From NCBI RefSeq assembly GCF_000145275.1, contig NC_014393.1, forward strand, positions 3,596,001-3,660,000: a stretch of 64,000 nt of DNA, in the 5' to 3' direction. Of this stretch, positions 19,017-28,616 are shown in pieces. Position numbers and translations under genes: made by a program. This DNA is from Clostridium cellulovorans 743B. GTDB taxonomy: Bacteria; Bacillota; Clostridia; Clostridiales; Clostridiaceae. The stretch's first letter is position 1; the number at the start of each line of letters is the position of its first letter. Below the pieces are notes generated by a model. The model searched no databases and was not told the origin of the DNA. It saw nothing but the letters and a program-made list of their open reading frames with translations.

Positions 19017-20765
19017 ATGGGAAAAATGAATTTTAATAACGTGAAGTTAAGTGTGAAAATGTTTGTATCGATATTAATTCCTATTTTGTCATTAATCTTA
19101 GTTACAATCTTTTCTGTAAAGTACATTAATAAAGTGCATCATGATCTTGTACAACAAGTATATGAAGAGGCACATCAAAGCGAATATTGGCTTTTTAATG
19201 CTGATAGGGATTTTTATCAAGCTTTAGTTGCTCAAATGGAAATGGAAGATACAAAAGATTCCGAAAGCTTGAAAAATGCAAAAGAAGATTATATAGATAA
19301 CAAGAACCAAACTCTTGAAAGAGTAGACAAAGCCAAAGAAATATTACTTACAAATAGTTCTCGCTTTGCAGATATGACAAAAAAAGATTCTAATGCAACA
19401 ATGACTCAATTATTTGATAACTTTTATGAAGATTTTGAGGCTTGGTCAAAACTTTTTGACGAAGACAAAAACGAATTCATAGATAAAGAAAAATACTTAG
19501 AAAAGTTTTCTTCTGCTAGAGAAAATATCAATGGAATTGAAGAAATATTAGATGAATATAACCTGATTGTAATAGATGAAAGCGAAAATAGAGTTAATTC
19601 TATTACAACAATAATAATATTAATTTCCTTAAGCACAATTCTTTTCTCTACATTTGCAGGACTATATCTAATCTTTAATGTAAAAAAACGTACAGATATT
19701 GCAATCGGACTTATGAGAAAAACAGCAGATTTTGATTTGCAGTATGACAGTAGCTATGAAAAGTATACTAAAGAAAAAGATGAATTTGCTGAAATCATTA
19801 ATAGTGAATCTATTGTAAGGAAAGAATTAAGGACTATAATCGAAAAAGTCGTTGATGAAACATCAACGCTAAAAACTGTTATAAATTCAACAAATAGTAA
19901 TATGGCTTCTCTTGGTGAAGAAATTGAAGACATTTCAGCAACAACTGAGGAATTATCAGCTGGTATGGAAGAAACAGCAGCATCTACAGAAGAAATTAGC
20001 GCTACAACTAGCGAAATAAAAAATGCCCTTGAAGATATTTCTGATAAAGCACTTTTAGGAGCAAAATCTGTTGAAGAAATAAGCCAAAGAGCTTCTGAGT
20101 TAAAAAATAACTTTACACTTTCATATCAAAATTCTAATAAGGTATATGTTAATGTAAAAGAAAAACTAGAACAAGCTTTAGCACAATCTAAAACTGTAGA
20201 ACAGATTAATGCATTAGCAGATTCCATTCTGCAAATAACTTCACAGACAAATCTTCTTGCACTTAATGCAGCTATAGAGGCCGCAAGAGCTGGTGAAGCT
20301 GGGAAAGGCTTTGCTGTAGTTGCTGATGAAATTAGAAAACTTGCTGAAACATCAAAAGATACTGCTACACAAATCCAAGAAATCACCAAGGTTGTTACAG
20401 ATTCAGTTGAAAATCTAAGTGAAAATTCAAATAAACTTCTTAATTTTGTACAAAATGATGTTACAACAGATTATCAAACAATGTTATCAGCTACTGAACA
20501 ATATCAACTTGATGCAAACCTAGTAAATGAAATAGTAAGTGATTTTAGTGCAACTTCTGAAGAATTATTATCTTCAATTGAAAATATGGTAGAAACAATG
20601 CATGGTATAGCCGAGGCCACAAATGAGGGGGCAACAGGTACTACTAGTATCGCCGAAAAAGTTTCTTCTATAGTAAACAGTGCAAATGATGTAAAAGAAA
20701 ACATTGACGCTACTAAAGAAGGTTCAAATCTTCTTAATGAAATGGTTTCTAAATTCCAAGTTTAA
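19017..20765 (+). CDS. Methyl-accepting chemotaxis protein
   Basis: 582-aa transmembrane chemoreceptor. TM1 is about residues 13-37, a four-helix sensor domain about 38-190, TM2 about 196-221, then a linker in the HAMP position. The cytoplasmic signalling helices carry the invariant hairpin tip LALNAAIEAARAGEAGKGFA and VVADEIRKLAE. The Thr/Glu-rich heptads around SATTEELSAGMEETAASTEE suit methylation. The ATG at 19017 has TTGGAGG upstream; a TTG-initiated extension to 18975 is rejected. It lacks a C-terminal CheR-docking pentapeptide. Monocistronic, with its own terminator. Confidence 0.93.
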   Translation: MGKMNFNNVKLSVKMFVSILIPILSLILVTIFSVKYINKVHHDLVQQVYEEAHQSEYWLFNADRDFYQALVAQMEMEDTKDSESLKNAKEDYIDNKNQTLERVDKAKEILLTNSSRFADMTKKDSNATMTQLFDNFYEDFEAWSKLFDEDKNEFIDKEKYLEKFSSARENINGIEEILDEYNLIVIDESENRVNSITTIIILISLSTILFSTFAGLYLIFNVKKRTDIAIGLMRKTADFDLQYDSSYEKYTKEKDEFAEIINSESIVRKELRTIIEKVVDETSTLKTVINSTNSNMASLGEEIEDISATTEELSAGMEETAASTEEISATTSEIKNALEDISDKALLGAKSVEEISQRASELKNNFTLSYQNSNKVYVNVKEKLEQALAQSKTVEQINALADSILQITSQTNLLALNAAIEAARAGEAGKGFAVVADEIRKLAETSKDTATQIQEITKVVTDSVENLSENSNKLLNFVQNDVTTDYQTMLSATEQYQLDANLVNEIVSDFSATSEELLSSIENMVETMHGIAEATNEGATGTTSIAEKVSSIVNSANDVKENIDATKEGSNLLNEMVSKFQV

Positions 20766-20821
20766 CTATAAAGTTATATAAGCCTTTAGGCTATAATTTA
20801 AAAGTTATTTTTTCACACTAT

Positions 20822-20848
20822 AAAGGCACCCAATCTTCGGGTGTCTTT
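20822..20848 (+). terminator. Terminator of the chemoreceptor gene
   Basis: AAAGGCACCC (20822-20831) pairs with GGGTGTCTTT (20839-20848), followed by an AT-rich tail. Confidence 0.85.
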
Positions 20849-21044
20849 ATACATTTAATTAACATTATAGTTTTCAGCCTACTTCTGATAATCCTCAATG
20901 TTCTTGAAAATAAAATTTAATTTATTTGCTATAAATAAATATATTAAGTTATAATTATATTTAAGTTCAATATAAAAGCACATATATATCTGAGTTTATG
21001 TGCTATTTGTTATGAATTAAAATTCTATAAAGGTGGAATGATTT

Positions 21045-22088
21045 ATGAAAATATTAAAGTATATGCTTATTTTTGTACCAATAAGCTTTGTTGCAGAATT
21101 TCTTCATGCACCATCATACATAATGTTCATTCTAGCAGCACTCTCCATTATACCTTTGGCAGGACTTATGGGTGAAGGAACAGAAGAGATTTCTCATTAC
21201 TCAGGACCTAAAATAGGTGGTTTTTTAAATGGTACTTTTGGTAATGCAACTGAACTTATAATATCATTTTTTGCTCTTAAACAAGGTCTCTTTGATGTTG
21301 TAAAAGCATCCATAGCGGGTTCTGTAATAGGTAACATCTTACTAGTACTTGGATTAAGTATGCTCGCAGGTGGCTTAAAACATAAAACTCAAACTTTCAA
21401 CAAAAAAGTTGTTGAAGTTTCATCAAGTATGTTACTATTTGCGGTTGTAGGCTTGTGCGTTCCAGCTCTATTCACTCATACTGTTGATCAAAGCTTACTT
21501 AATACTCGCTATGAAGGATTAAGTGTTATTGTAGCAATTATAATGTTTGCTATATACGTATTAAGTCTTGTTTTCTCTTTCTATACACACAAAGATATCT
21601 ACTCTATTAACGTGGAAGAAGAAGGCACAGCAAAATGGAGTTTAAAGAAAGCAATAACAGTTTTAGTTGTAGCTACTGTATTAATTGCCATTGAAAGTGA
21701 ATTTTTAGTAGGCGGAATAGAATCCGTTACACATAGCTTAGGTTTAAGCGAATTCTTCGTAGGTATAATATTAATTCCTATAATAGGAAATGCTGCAGAA
21801 CACAGCACAGCAATTGTAATGGCATTAAAGAATAAAATGGATGTGGCAATGGAAATCGCTATAGGCTCTAGCTTACAAATAATATTATTTGTAGCTCCAG
21901 TGTTAGTTTTTATAAGCTTACTATTTACTCCTATGAGTATTGTATTTAATGAATTTGAATTGATAGCGTTGATTGTTGCAATTCTAATAGCCAATAGAGT
22001 TTCAAATGATGGTGAATCTAACTGGTTAGAAGGAGTTCAGCTTCTAGCTGTATATGTTATAATTGCAGCATCTTTCTTTATTCTATAA
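21045..22088 (+). CDS. Calcium/proton exchanger (CaCA, CAX type)
   Basis: 347 aa, about ten or eleven membrane segments built as two inverted repeats. The paired alpha motifs are GNATELIISFFALKQG (about residue 65) and GNAAEHSTAIVMALKNKMD (about 248), which hold the transporting Glu residues. Members expel Ca2+ in exchange for H+. AGGTGG precedes the ATG. A hairpin with AGCACAT arms lies about 40 bases upstream (20977-21004), possibly part of the leader. Monocistronic. Confidence 0.9.
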   Translation: MKILKYMLIFVPISFVAEFLHAPSYIMFILAALSIIPLAGLMGEGTEEISHYSGPKIGGFLNGTFGNATELIISFFALKQGLFDVVKASIAGSVIGNILLVLGLSMLAGGLKHKTQTFNKKVVEVSSSMLLFAVVGLCVPALFTHTVDQSLLNTRYEGLSVIVAIIMFAIYVLSLVFSFYTHKDIYSINVEEEGTAKWSLKKAITVLVVATVLIAIESEFLVGGIESVTHSLGLSEFFVGIILIPIIGNAAEHSTAIVMALKNKMDVAMEIAIGSSLQIILFVAPVLVFISLLFTPMSIVFNEFELIALIVAILIANRVSNDGESNWLEGVQLLAVYVIIAASFFIL

Positions 22089-22134
22089 CTTATTTTTATA
22101 ATCATTAAATAAATTAACATATCATATTTAAAAG

Positions 22135-22167
22135 AAAGGCATATTCTCAAAGGGAGAATATGCCTTT
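22135..22167 (+). terminator. Terminator of the exchanger gene
   Basis: AAAGGCATATTCTC (22135-22148) pairs with GAGAATATGCCTTT (22154-22167), then TTCCTT. Confidence 0.88.
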
Positions 22168-22260
22168 TCCTTAATAATAGATTTAATCAATAGTGCTTTT
22201 ATTCTCATCACAGATCATCAATGCACTTAACTCTTAACAACTATTTCAAATAATCAAAGA

Positions 22261-22923
22261 TTAAACTTCCACTAGTTTGTTTTCTAGGTTACTTCTTCTA
22301 TTATCTAAAGGATTAAGATTTATATGATGAACAATCATATTTTCTTTAGGTTTCATAATAAATTTATCCAAGTTAACTCTTCCATTAGGGGTATTTGCTA
22401 CAACAGAAACTTTACCGTTGCTTTTATAGTACACCCAGCTATATTCATCATTCACCACTGTCTCCAAATCTTCTTTAGAAATTAAAGCATGCCCTTCTTC
22501 TTTTCCGTATTTATCCTTTAGTATTATTGCAATTTCATTTTCGTTAATAACCTTATAATCATTTTTTATATTACGTTTTACTATTTCTAGATTGCTCTTT
22601 CTATTATCAAGAGTATCTCCATTAATATGTCTAATTGGAGCCTTTGAATTAGTATTCATAATAACAGCATGCAAACTTTGTTTTACAGCTTTGGCTTTTA
22701 TCTTATCTAAATCTTCACTGATATTTTGTACTATATAGCTATTAAAGTTCTTATTCCATTCTGCAAACCAAGTACCCATGCTTTGCACCTTTGCAACGTC
22801 TTCTGCATCTATTTTAACAATAAGCTCAGTTCCATCTTTCTTTAAAACTGTAATTTGAGCAATATTGCCTTGAATTTCATAGTTATTCTTTGAATTTTTG
22901 TAATTAATATTTATAATCAGCAC
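22261..22923 (-). CDS. Protein with two tandem HNH (HNH_3-type) modules
   Basis: 220 aa. The module seen in phage and homing-type HNH nucleases occurs twice: about residues 20-117 ending RHINGDTLDNRKSNLE, and about 123-216 ending HHINLNPLDNRRSNLE. Each is preceded by a strand-rich segment (ISKEDLETVVNDEYSWVYY in the second copy). The catalytic His-Asn layout is better kept in copy two. A true nuclease, or a DNA-binding derivative, are both possible. The best start is a GTG at 22923 with a weak GAAAGAAG site; the N-terminus is uncertain. Confidence 0.7.
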   Translation of the reverse strand: MLIININYKNSKNNYEIQGNIAQITVLKKDGTELIVKIDAEDVAKVQSMGTWFAEWNKNFNSYIVQNISEDLDKIKAKAVKQSLHAVIMNTNSKAPIRHINGDTLDNRKSNLEIVKRNIKNDYKVINENEIAIILKDKYGKEEGHALISKEDLETVVNDEYSWVYYKSNGKVSVVANTPNGRVNLDKFIMKPKENMIVHHINLNPLDNRRSNLENKLVEV

Positions 22924-23061
22924 TTCTTTCTTTTATATATTTTTGTCGGTCTTTATATTATAACAGACATCAATACTAAATATAATTACTATTTTTTATT
23001 GTTATCATTGACAACTACAGCTATTACTTTAAATAATTAAACATAATAACTCATATCAGAA

Positions 23062-24093
23062 TTAGCATGGTAAGTTAACAATAAACATCGTTCCTATGCC
23101 CAACTCACTTTTAACCTGAATTTTTCCATCGCACAAATCTATAATCCGCTTTACAAGGGTTAATCCCAAACCGTTACCAGCTTCGTAGTGAGACTTATCC
23201 CCTTGATAAAATTTTTCAAATATATGTTTTTGCGTATCCTTTGACATCCCAATCCCATCATCAGAAATAGTAGCTACAATATTATTTTCTACCTTTTGCA
23301 AGGCAATAGAAATAGTACCATTCTCACTAGTAAATTTAACAGCGTTTCCTAAAATATTTATCCACACCTGCATAAGCAACTCTTCATTTCCGTAATAATT
23401 TACAGAGTCCATTTCGATATCAAGATTAATATTCTTAGCCGTCCACTTTGTCTCTAGACTTAAAAGCGCTTGCCTTATTTGTTCATCTAATCTATAATTT
23501 TTCTTTTCAACAACAATCTCTTGATTTTCTAGTCTTGCAATCTTTAATATATTGCCAGCTAAGCTTGATAAATGCCTAGTTTTCATAAGAATTTTACTAA
23601 CATACTCATCTTTTTCTTCTTTAGTAAGATTATCATCCTGCAAAAGGGTAGCATAACCTTCTATAGCTGCTATGGGAGTTTTAAATTCATGGGATACATT
23701 GGCTACAAAATCATTTCGAAAAGTTTCAATATTGCTCAGTTCCTTAACCATAATATTAAAATTACGAGTCATCTCAGTAACCTCATGTATATGAACTTTA
23801 TCTTCATCAAGATAGATATTGAAATTACCTTTCGCTACCTTCATTGTAGCTCTGCTAAAAATCACAATAGGAGCTAAAATTCGTTTTCCTACTACTGCTG
23901 ATATAATTGTACCAATGACTACACTAACAAGTAACATAATCAAAATAGCTAAATCTGGATTTGGTTTAGTCCAAACGCCAAAACGAAATGCAATAAATGC
24001 TACAGCACAAATAATTATTACTGATGCTAGCATAATCGAGAAAACAATAAATGAGAAAAATAAACCAAGCTTTAAAGGATATTTTTCTCTCAT
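23062..24093 (-). CDS. Sensor histidine kinase
   Basis: 343 aa. TM1 (about 10-37) and TM2 (about 47-70) are separated by only some ten residues, so there is practically no extracellular sensor. A HAMP domain follows (71-125), then HisKA with the phospho-acceptor in NVSHEFKTP (His135). The catalytic domain has N-box ILGNAVKF, G1 DDGIGM, F-box IFEKFYQ and G2 GNGLGLTLV. Its ATG overlaps the response-regulator stop by four bases. Short-loop kinases of this type often answer to an ABC transporter, which fits the neighbour at 26188. Confidence 0.93.
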   Translation of the reverse strand: MREKYPLKLGLFFSFIVFSIMLASVIIICAVAFIAFRFGVWTKPNPDLAILIMLLVSVVIGTIISAVVGKRILAPIVIFSRATMKVAKGNFNIYLDEDKVHIHEVTEMTRNFNIMVKELSNIETFRNDFVANVSHEFKTPIAAIEGYATLLQDDNLTKEEKDEYVSKILMKTRHLSSLAGNILKIARLENQEIVVEKKNYRLDEQIRQALLSLETKWTAKNINLDIEMDSVNYYGNEELLMQVWINILGNAVKFTSENGTISIALQKVENNIVATISDDGIGMSKDTQKHIFEKFYQGDKSHYEAGNGLGLTLVKRIIDLCDGKIQVKSELGIGTMFIVNLPC

Positions 24094-24764
24094 GTCTTTT
24101 TCACCACCTTATAACCAAGACCTCTCACTGTCATTATTTCAAAATCTTGATTTTCTTTAAACCTATCACGTAAACGATTAATATGAACATCTACAGTTCT
24201 CGCCTCTGTATCTGAATCCATTCCCCAAATCTCATCCATTAATTGTTGCCTTGTAAAGATATGATTAGGGAAAGAAACTAGCTTATATAATAAGTAAAAT
24301 TCCTTTTGAGGAAGTACTATTGCTTCACCATTCTGGTACACTGTTAAAGAATCATATTCAAGGACTGAATTTCCTACAGTTTGCTTTCTTTCATTAATAA
24401 TCTGCGCCCTACGAAGCAGAGCTCCAACTCTTAAAACCATCTCATTTACATCAACAGGCTTTACCATATAATCATCAGTACCCACCAAAAATCCCTTTTG
24501 TTTATCTGCGAAGGTTTCCTTTGCTGTAATCATTAGAATAGGAAGATTAAAATTAGCTTCTCGCAGAGCTTTTGTCAGTTCAAATCCATCCATATTAGGC
24601 ATCATAATATCTGAAATAACTAAATCAACATACTCTTTTTCTAAAATTTCAAGGGCTTTTTCTCCATCTTCTGCTGAGATAGCTTTATAACCGTTCTTAG
24701 TTAGAATAGTACAAAATAATCCCCTCAAGTCTTTATCATCTTCTACTACTAAAACATTAAACAT
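24090..24764 (-). CDS. OmpR-family response regulator
   Basis: 224 aa. The receiver domain has the acidic pair VVEDD, phospho-acceptor Asp52 in SDIMMPNMDG, the switch Thr in ITAKE and Lys in MVKPVD. A winged-helix effector domain covers about 130-222 (DVHINRLRDRF recognition helix, VRGLGYKV wing). TAGGAGG precedes the ATG. It is first in the operon with the kinase. A direct-repeat operator sits at its promoter and again before the ABC transporter gene. Confidence 0.95.
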   Translation of the reverse strand: MFNVLVVEDDKDLRGLFCTILTKNGYKAISAEDGEKALEILEKEYVDLVISDIMMPNMDGFELTKALREANFNLPILMITAKETFADKQKGFLVGTDDYMVKPVDVNEMVLRVGALLRRAQIINERKQTVGNSVLEYDSLTVYQNGEAIVLPQKEFYLLYKLVSFPNHIFTRQQLMDEIWGMDSDTEARTVDVHINRLRDRFKENQDFEIMTVRGLGYKVVKKT

Positions 24765-24796
24765 GCTGAATCCTCCTACCTTTAGTTTTATCTATA

Positions 24797-24830
24797 ATTA
24801 TAGTCAGCCTTTGTTAACTGAATGTCAACT
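24797..24830 (-). promoter_or_regulatory. Response-regulator operator and -10 box of the two-component operon
   Basis: Read on the minus strand, AGTTGACATTC-AGTTAA is an 11-bp direct repeat (24830-24814), and CAGTT is followed by 13 bases and then TATAAT (24802-24797). The same layout precedes the ABC gene. OmpR-type regulators bind such 10-11 bp direct repeats. Confidence 0.7.
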
Positions 24831-24859
24831 AAAAATATAATATATAATTTCACTAACTA

Positions 24860-26016
24860 ACCTGTTGTGCTAACAGATAAGTTTTCATTAATAGGATATT
24901 TATTCCATATATTTGAGCAGACTTCTCCTAATGAAGATGTCGCCAAATCCTTAGGAATTATTATCCAAATATTAATGTCTTAATCTTTGCTGTATCTATA
25001 CCTATATTTAAGATTTTATTTATAAAATAACAAAGATTATGAGCTAATATTTTATTTACTATTCTTGTAGCAAAGCCCCAAGTTGACTTTGCAAGAACCC
25101 TCTGTATATTCAATTGCTCGGAGAGCTGAGAAAAAGTGGTTTCTATTCTACGACGAGCCTTGAATATGAGTTGCCTAAGTGGTTTTAAAAGTTTAATTTT
25201 ACTGTTATTACGACTTATGGTTAGAAGATTAATATCCATTATCTCTTTTAATTGCGAAGCAATCTTTTGACCTATATAGCCTTTATCGCCTATTAGTGTA
25301 TTAACAACTGAATTATCTATAAGTTCCCAGACTGCGTCTCTATCATCAATGTTTGCAGCAGTAATAGAGAAGTCTGTGATATAGCCATCTAAAGCAACTA
25401 ATGCATGTAATTTGAAGCCGTAATATGTCTCTTTTTTCGAAGCGCATCGCCCGTAGGCAGCCTTCGGCTTAAATGACTTATGAAAGTGAGCTCTACCAAA
25501 TTTACACACAGGAATAGGCATACTATCTACAATTCTTATTCGATCATATTGATAGTTAAGAAATTTCATAAATTCCTTACGTATTGCATCTGTGACTCGA
25601 AATAAGGATTTTCTTACTCTATGAAATCTTGTTCTACTACAAAAATTAGGGAACAGATCTCGTAAGTTTTTAGAACAAAACCCAAACCAAGCTTTTTCAG
25701 AGTCAATGGTTAAGAGTTCGCCTACTAAAGATAAAGTAATGATTTCGCTATCAGACATTACTGACTTATCAATATTGCGACGGTTCATAATAAATGCTGG
25801 AGTTACCTTTTGGTAAAAATCATCAATTATAACATAAGTGACAACAATAAAATCTTTTAAGTTGTTTATTGTTATGATAAAATCTTTATTAAACTCTGGC
25901 ATATAAGTTAGCCTCCTATCATTAGATTAGTCGTGTTTTTTAATGATAGGTTAGCAAATATGCTGGAGTTTTTCTATTTGTAAGTATTGCCAACGTATTT
26001 AACTAGCACAACGAGT
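24860..26016. mobile_element. IS982-family insertion sequence
   Basis: A 1157-bp element with one transposase. The ends carry imperfect inverted repeats sharing GTTGTGCTA (left starts ACCTGTTGTGCTA, right reads ACTCGTTGTGCTA inverted). TAACTA flanks both sides (24854-24859 and 26017-26022), a likely 6-bp target duplication. It sits between the two-component operon and its probable partner ABC transporter. Confidence 0.85.
24961..25902 (-). CDS. IS982-family DDE transposase
   Basis: 313 aa, full length and intact. The catalytic acids lie in RIRIVDSMPIP, LIGDKGYIG and RRRIETTFSQL, in the spacing of the IS982 (DUF772/DDE_Tnp_1-like) group. The N-terminal part contains SEIITLSLVGELL, typical of IS982. 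AGGAGG precedes the ATG at 25902. The element is a recent arrival judging by intact ends and target repeats. Confidence 0.92.
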   Translation of the reverse strand: MPEFNKDFIITINNLKDFIVVTYVIIDDFYQKVTPAFIMNRRNIDKSVMSDSEIITLSLVGELLTIDSEKAWFGFCSKNLRDLFPNFCSRTRFHRVRKSLFRVTDAIRKEFMKFLNYQYDRIRIVDSMPIPVCKFGRAHFHKSFKPKAAYGRCASKKETYYGFKLHALVALDGYITDFSITAANIDDRDAVWELIDNSVVNTLIGDKGYIGQKIASQLKEIMDINLLTISRNNSKIKLLKPLRQLIFKARRRIETTFSQLSEQLNIQRVLAKSTWGFATRIVNKILAHNLCYFINKILNIGIDTAKIKTLIFG

Positions 26017-26056
26017 TAACTAGTAACATTTAGCTGATATTTAATTAAAATTTATT

Positions 26057-26090
26057 AGTTAACATTCAGTTGAACTTCTCAACTTATACT
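26057..26090 (+). promoter_or_regulatory. Response-regulator operator and -10 box of the ABC transporter gene
   Basis: AGTTAACATTC-AGTTGA is an 11-bp direct repeat (26057-26073), then 13 bases after CAGTT comes TATACT (26085-26090). Spacing is identical to the operator at 24797-24830. A degenerate half (GTAACATTTAGCTGA) lies at 26023-26037. Confidence 0.7.
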
Positions 26091-26187
26091 ATAGTTATTA
26101 AATAAATTATTATCCTAAACACGTTTTTTCTAACTAATTAGACTAATACTATACTTAATTTCTTATTTGAAAGGAGTGTTATTTTAA

Positions 26188-28527
26188 ATGTTGCAGATAA
26201 ATAAAATAACAAAAACTTATGTTACAGGCGACTTTAAACAAACTGCATTAGATAATGTCAGCCTAAACTTCCGAGAAAGTGAATTTGTTGCCATATTAGG
26301 TCAAAGTGGTTCTGGTAAAACTACTTTTCTAAATGTAATCGGAGGACTAGATCAATACGACAATGGAGATTTGATTATCAATGGTAAATCCACAAAACAC
26401 TTTAAACAAAGCGATTGGGATGCTTATCGTAACAATAGTGTAGGCTTTATTTTTCAAAGTTACAATCTAATCCCACACTTAAGCATTATCGATAATGTTG
26501 AAATGGGTATGACCTTAAGTGGAGTATCTATTTCTGAAAAACGTAAAAAGGCCCTAGATGTACTTGAAAAAGTTGGACTTACAAAACATTTGCATAAAAA
26601 ACCAAATCAATTATCTGGAGGTCAAATGCAACGTGTTGCTATTGCTCGTGCCCTTGCAAACGACCCTGATATTATTCTAGCTGATGAACCAACTGGTGCT
26701 CTAGACACTGAAACCAGCGAACAAATTATGCAATTAATAAAAGAAATTGCCCAAGACAAACTAGTAGTTATGGTTACTCATAATCCAGAATTAGCAACCG
26801 CTTATGCTGATCGTATTGTCCGTTTCTCTGATGGAAAAGTAGTAGATGATACAAATCCTTTAGCTAACCAAAAAATTAAAGATAACTATAAGTTAAAGAA
26901 AACCAGTATGAGTTTCCTTACAGCATTAAAACTATCTGGTAAAAATATAATCACAAAGAAATGGCGTACTGCTATCACAGCTTTTGCTTCAAGTATTGGA
27001 ATCATAGGTGTTGCATTAGTATTATCTCTATCCAATGGATTTGATAAACAAATTAATAGCTTTGAAACTGGTGCCCTGTCCAACTACCCAATAACAATAA
27101 GCCAAAATGCTATGTCAATGGATGCTTTTGGTCCTCCTAAGGAGAATGCTAATGAACTAACTGAATTTACTAAAGACAAAGTAGTATATCCTTATGATGC
27201 CAGTAAAAATAGCGTAACCCACAAAAATGTATTAACACAAGAATATATGGATTATCTTGATAAAATAGATTCATCATGGCTTGATGGCGTTTCTTACAGC
27301 CGCAGCGTTAAAATGAATCTACTAAAGCTCAGCGATGGAAAAGCTACTCCACTTAACACTGCAGCTGCAGGTTTTTCAATTTATCCAAGCAAAGCTGACC
27401 AATCAAGCAATAGCTATTTAGAGCAATATTATGATTTATTAGCAGGTAACTTCCCTACGAACAAAACTGATCTTGTTTTAGTAGTAGATAAATACAACCA
27501 ATTAGAAAAAAACTCTCTAGAAGCACTAGGTTTTGATGGGAATAGCGAGAATATAGATTTTAATAATTTTATTGGGCATGAATTTAAAATGCTTATGAAC
27601 GATGATTATTATGTTAAGTCTAATAATTACTACATCGTCAATGGTACAACTACAGATTTAAGTAACCTTTATAATAGTGAAAAAGCTACTACACTAAAAA
27701 TCAGTGGTATCATCCGTATAAAAGAAGATATATCTATTTCTTCACTTCCTGCTGGTATCGTATATTCTGATAAACTGGCAGAAGATTTTATTGAAAATGC
27801 AAAAAACTCAAAAATCGTTCTTGATCAAAAACAATCAGACTTTAGCGTTATGAATGGAGAAGTATTTGTAGAAGAAAGTAGTACAGCATCAAATAGAATG
27901 GGAGCTGGCGGCAAAACTGGTCAAACAAAAGATTCTGCACTAGCAGCCCTTGGAGCTTCTTCTATTCCAACTGGAGTTGCCCTTTACCCTGTTAACTTCG
28001 AAGCCAAAGAAAACATTACAAATTATCTTGATCAATGGAATAGTGGATTAGACGAGGAAAAGCAAATAAAGTATACAGACATGGCATCAATGATTACAAG
28101 CCTTTCTGGTAACATAATGGATGCAATAACCTTAGTCCTAATTGCTTTTGCAGCAATATCCCTAGTAGTTTCTATGCTTATGATTGGTATCATAATCTAT
28201 GTTTCAGTTTTGGAACGTACAAAAGAAATTGGTGTACTTAGAGCTCTTGGGGCAAGAAAGAAAGATATAACTCGCGTATTCAATGCAGAAACCTTTATCA
28301 TCGGAACATGCTCAGGTATTTTAGGGATAGCAATTACCTATTTATTAACCATTCCTGTTAATGCTGTTCTGCTCAATTTAACGGATCTAACAAACGTTGC
28401 ACAATTAAATCCATTGCACGCTTTTGTTCTAGTAGTAGTTAGCGTTATACTTACAATGATTGGTGGCTTAATTCCTGCTAAAATGGCAGCTAAAAAGGAT
28501 CCAGTAGTTGCTCTTAGAAGTGAATAA
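26188..28527 (+). CDS. MacB-like ABC transporter, ATPase fused to FtsX-type permease
   Basis: 779 aa. Residues 1-225 are an ABC ATPase: Walker A GQSGSGKTT (38-46), signature LSGGQMQR, Walker B ILADEPTGALD. The permease half has one TM near 260-280, a large extracytoplasmic domain of some 350 residues, and three C-terminal TMs in the FtsX layout, with LVLIAFAAISLVVSMLMIG and the VLERTKEIGVLRALGA coupling motif. Relatives export or release antimicrobial peptides and lipids. AAGGAG precedes the ATG. The shared operator links it to the two-component system beyond the IS element. Confidence 0.92.
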   Translation: MLQINKITKTYVTGDFKQTALDNVSLNFRESEFVAILGQSGSGKTTFLNVIGGLDQYDNGDLIINGKSTKHFKQSDWDAYRNNSVGFIFQSYNLIPHLSIIDNVEMGMTLSGVSISEKRKKALDVLEKVGLTKHLHKKPNQLSGGQMQRVAIARALANDPDIILADEPTGALDTETSEQIMQLIKEIAQDKLVVMVTHNPELATAYADRIVRFSDGKVVDDTNPLANQKIKDNYKLKKTSMSFLTALKLSGKNIITKKWRTAITAFASSIGIIGVALVLSLSNGFDKQINSFETGALSNYPITISQNAMSMDAFGPPKENANELTEFTKDKVVYPYDASKNSVTHKNVLTQEYMDYLDKIDSSWLDGVSYSRSVKMNLLKLSDGKATPLNTAAAGFSIYPSKADQSSNSYLEQYYDLLAGNFPTNKTDLVLVVDKYNQLEKNSLEALGFDGNSENIDFNNFIGHEFKMLMNDDYYVKSNNYYIVNGTTTDLSNLYNSEKATTLKISGIIRIKEDISISSLPAGIVYSDKLAEDFIENAKNSKIVLDQKQSDFSVMNGEVFVEESSTASNRMGAGGKTGQTKDSALAALGASSIPTGVALYPVNFEAKENITNYLDQWNSGLDEEKQIKYTDMASMITSLSGNIMDAITLVLIAFAAISLVVSMLMIGIIIYVSVLERTKEIGVLRALGARKKDITRVFNAETFIIGTCSGILGIAITYLLTIPVNAVLLNLTDLTNVAQLNPLHAFVLVVVSVILTMIGGLIPAKMAAKKDPVVALRSE

Positions 28528-28577
28528 TTGATTTTTTAACAACTTTGTTTCCTTCTCAATTTAATATATTTATATTT

Positions 28578-28610
28578 ACACAAAGACATATCTAAGATAT
28601 GTCTTTGTGT
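28578..28610 (+). terminator. Terminator of the ABC transporter gene
   Basis: ACACAAAGACATATCT (28578-28593) pairs with 28595-28610, followed by ATTTTC. Confidence 0.85.
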
Positions 28611-28616
28611 ATTTTC

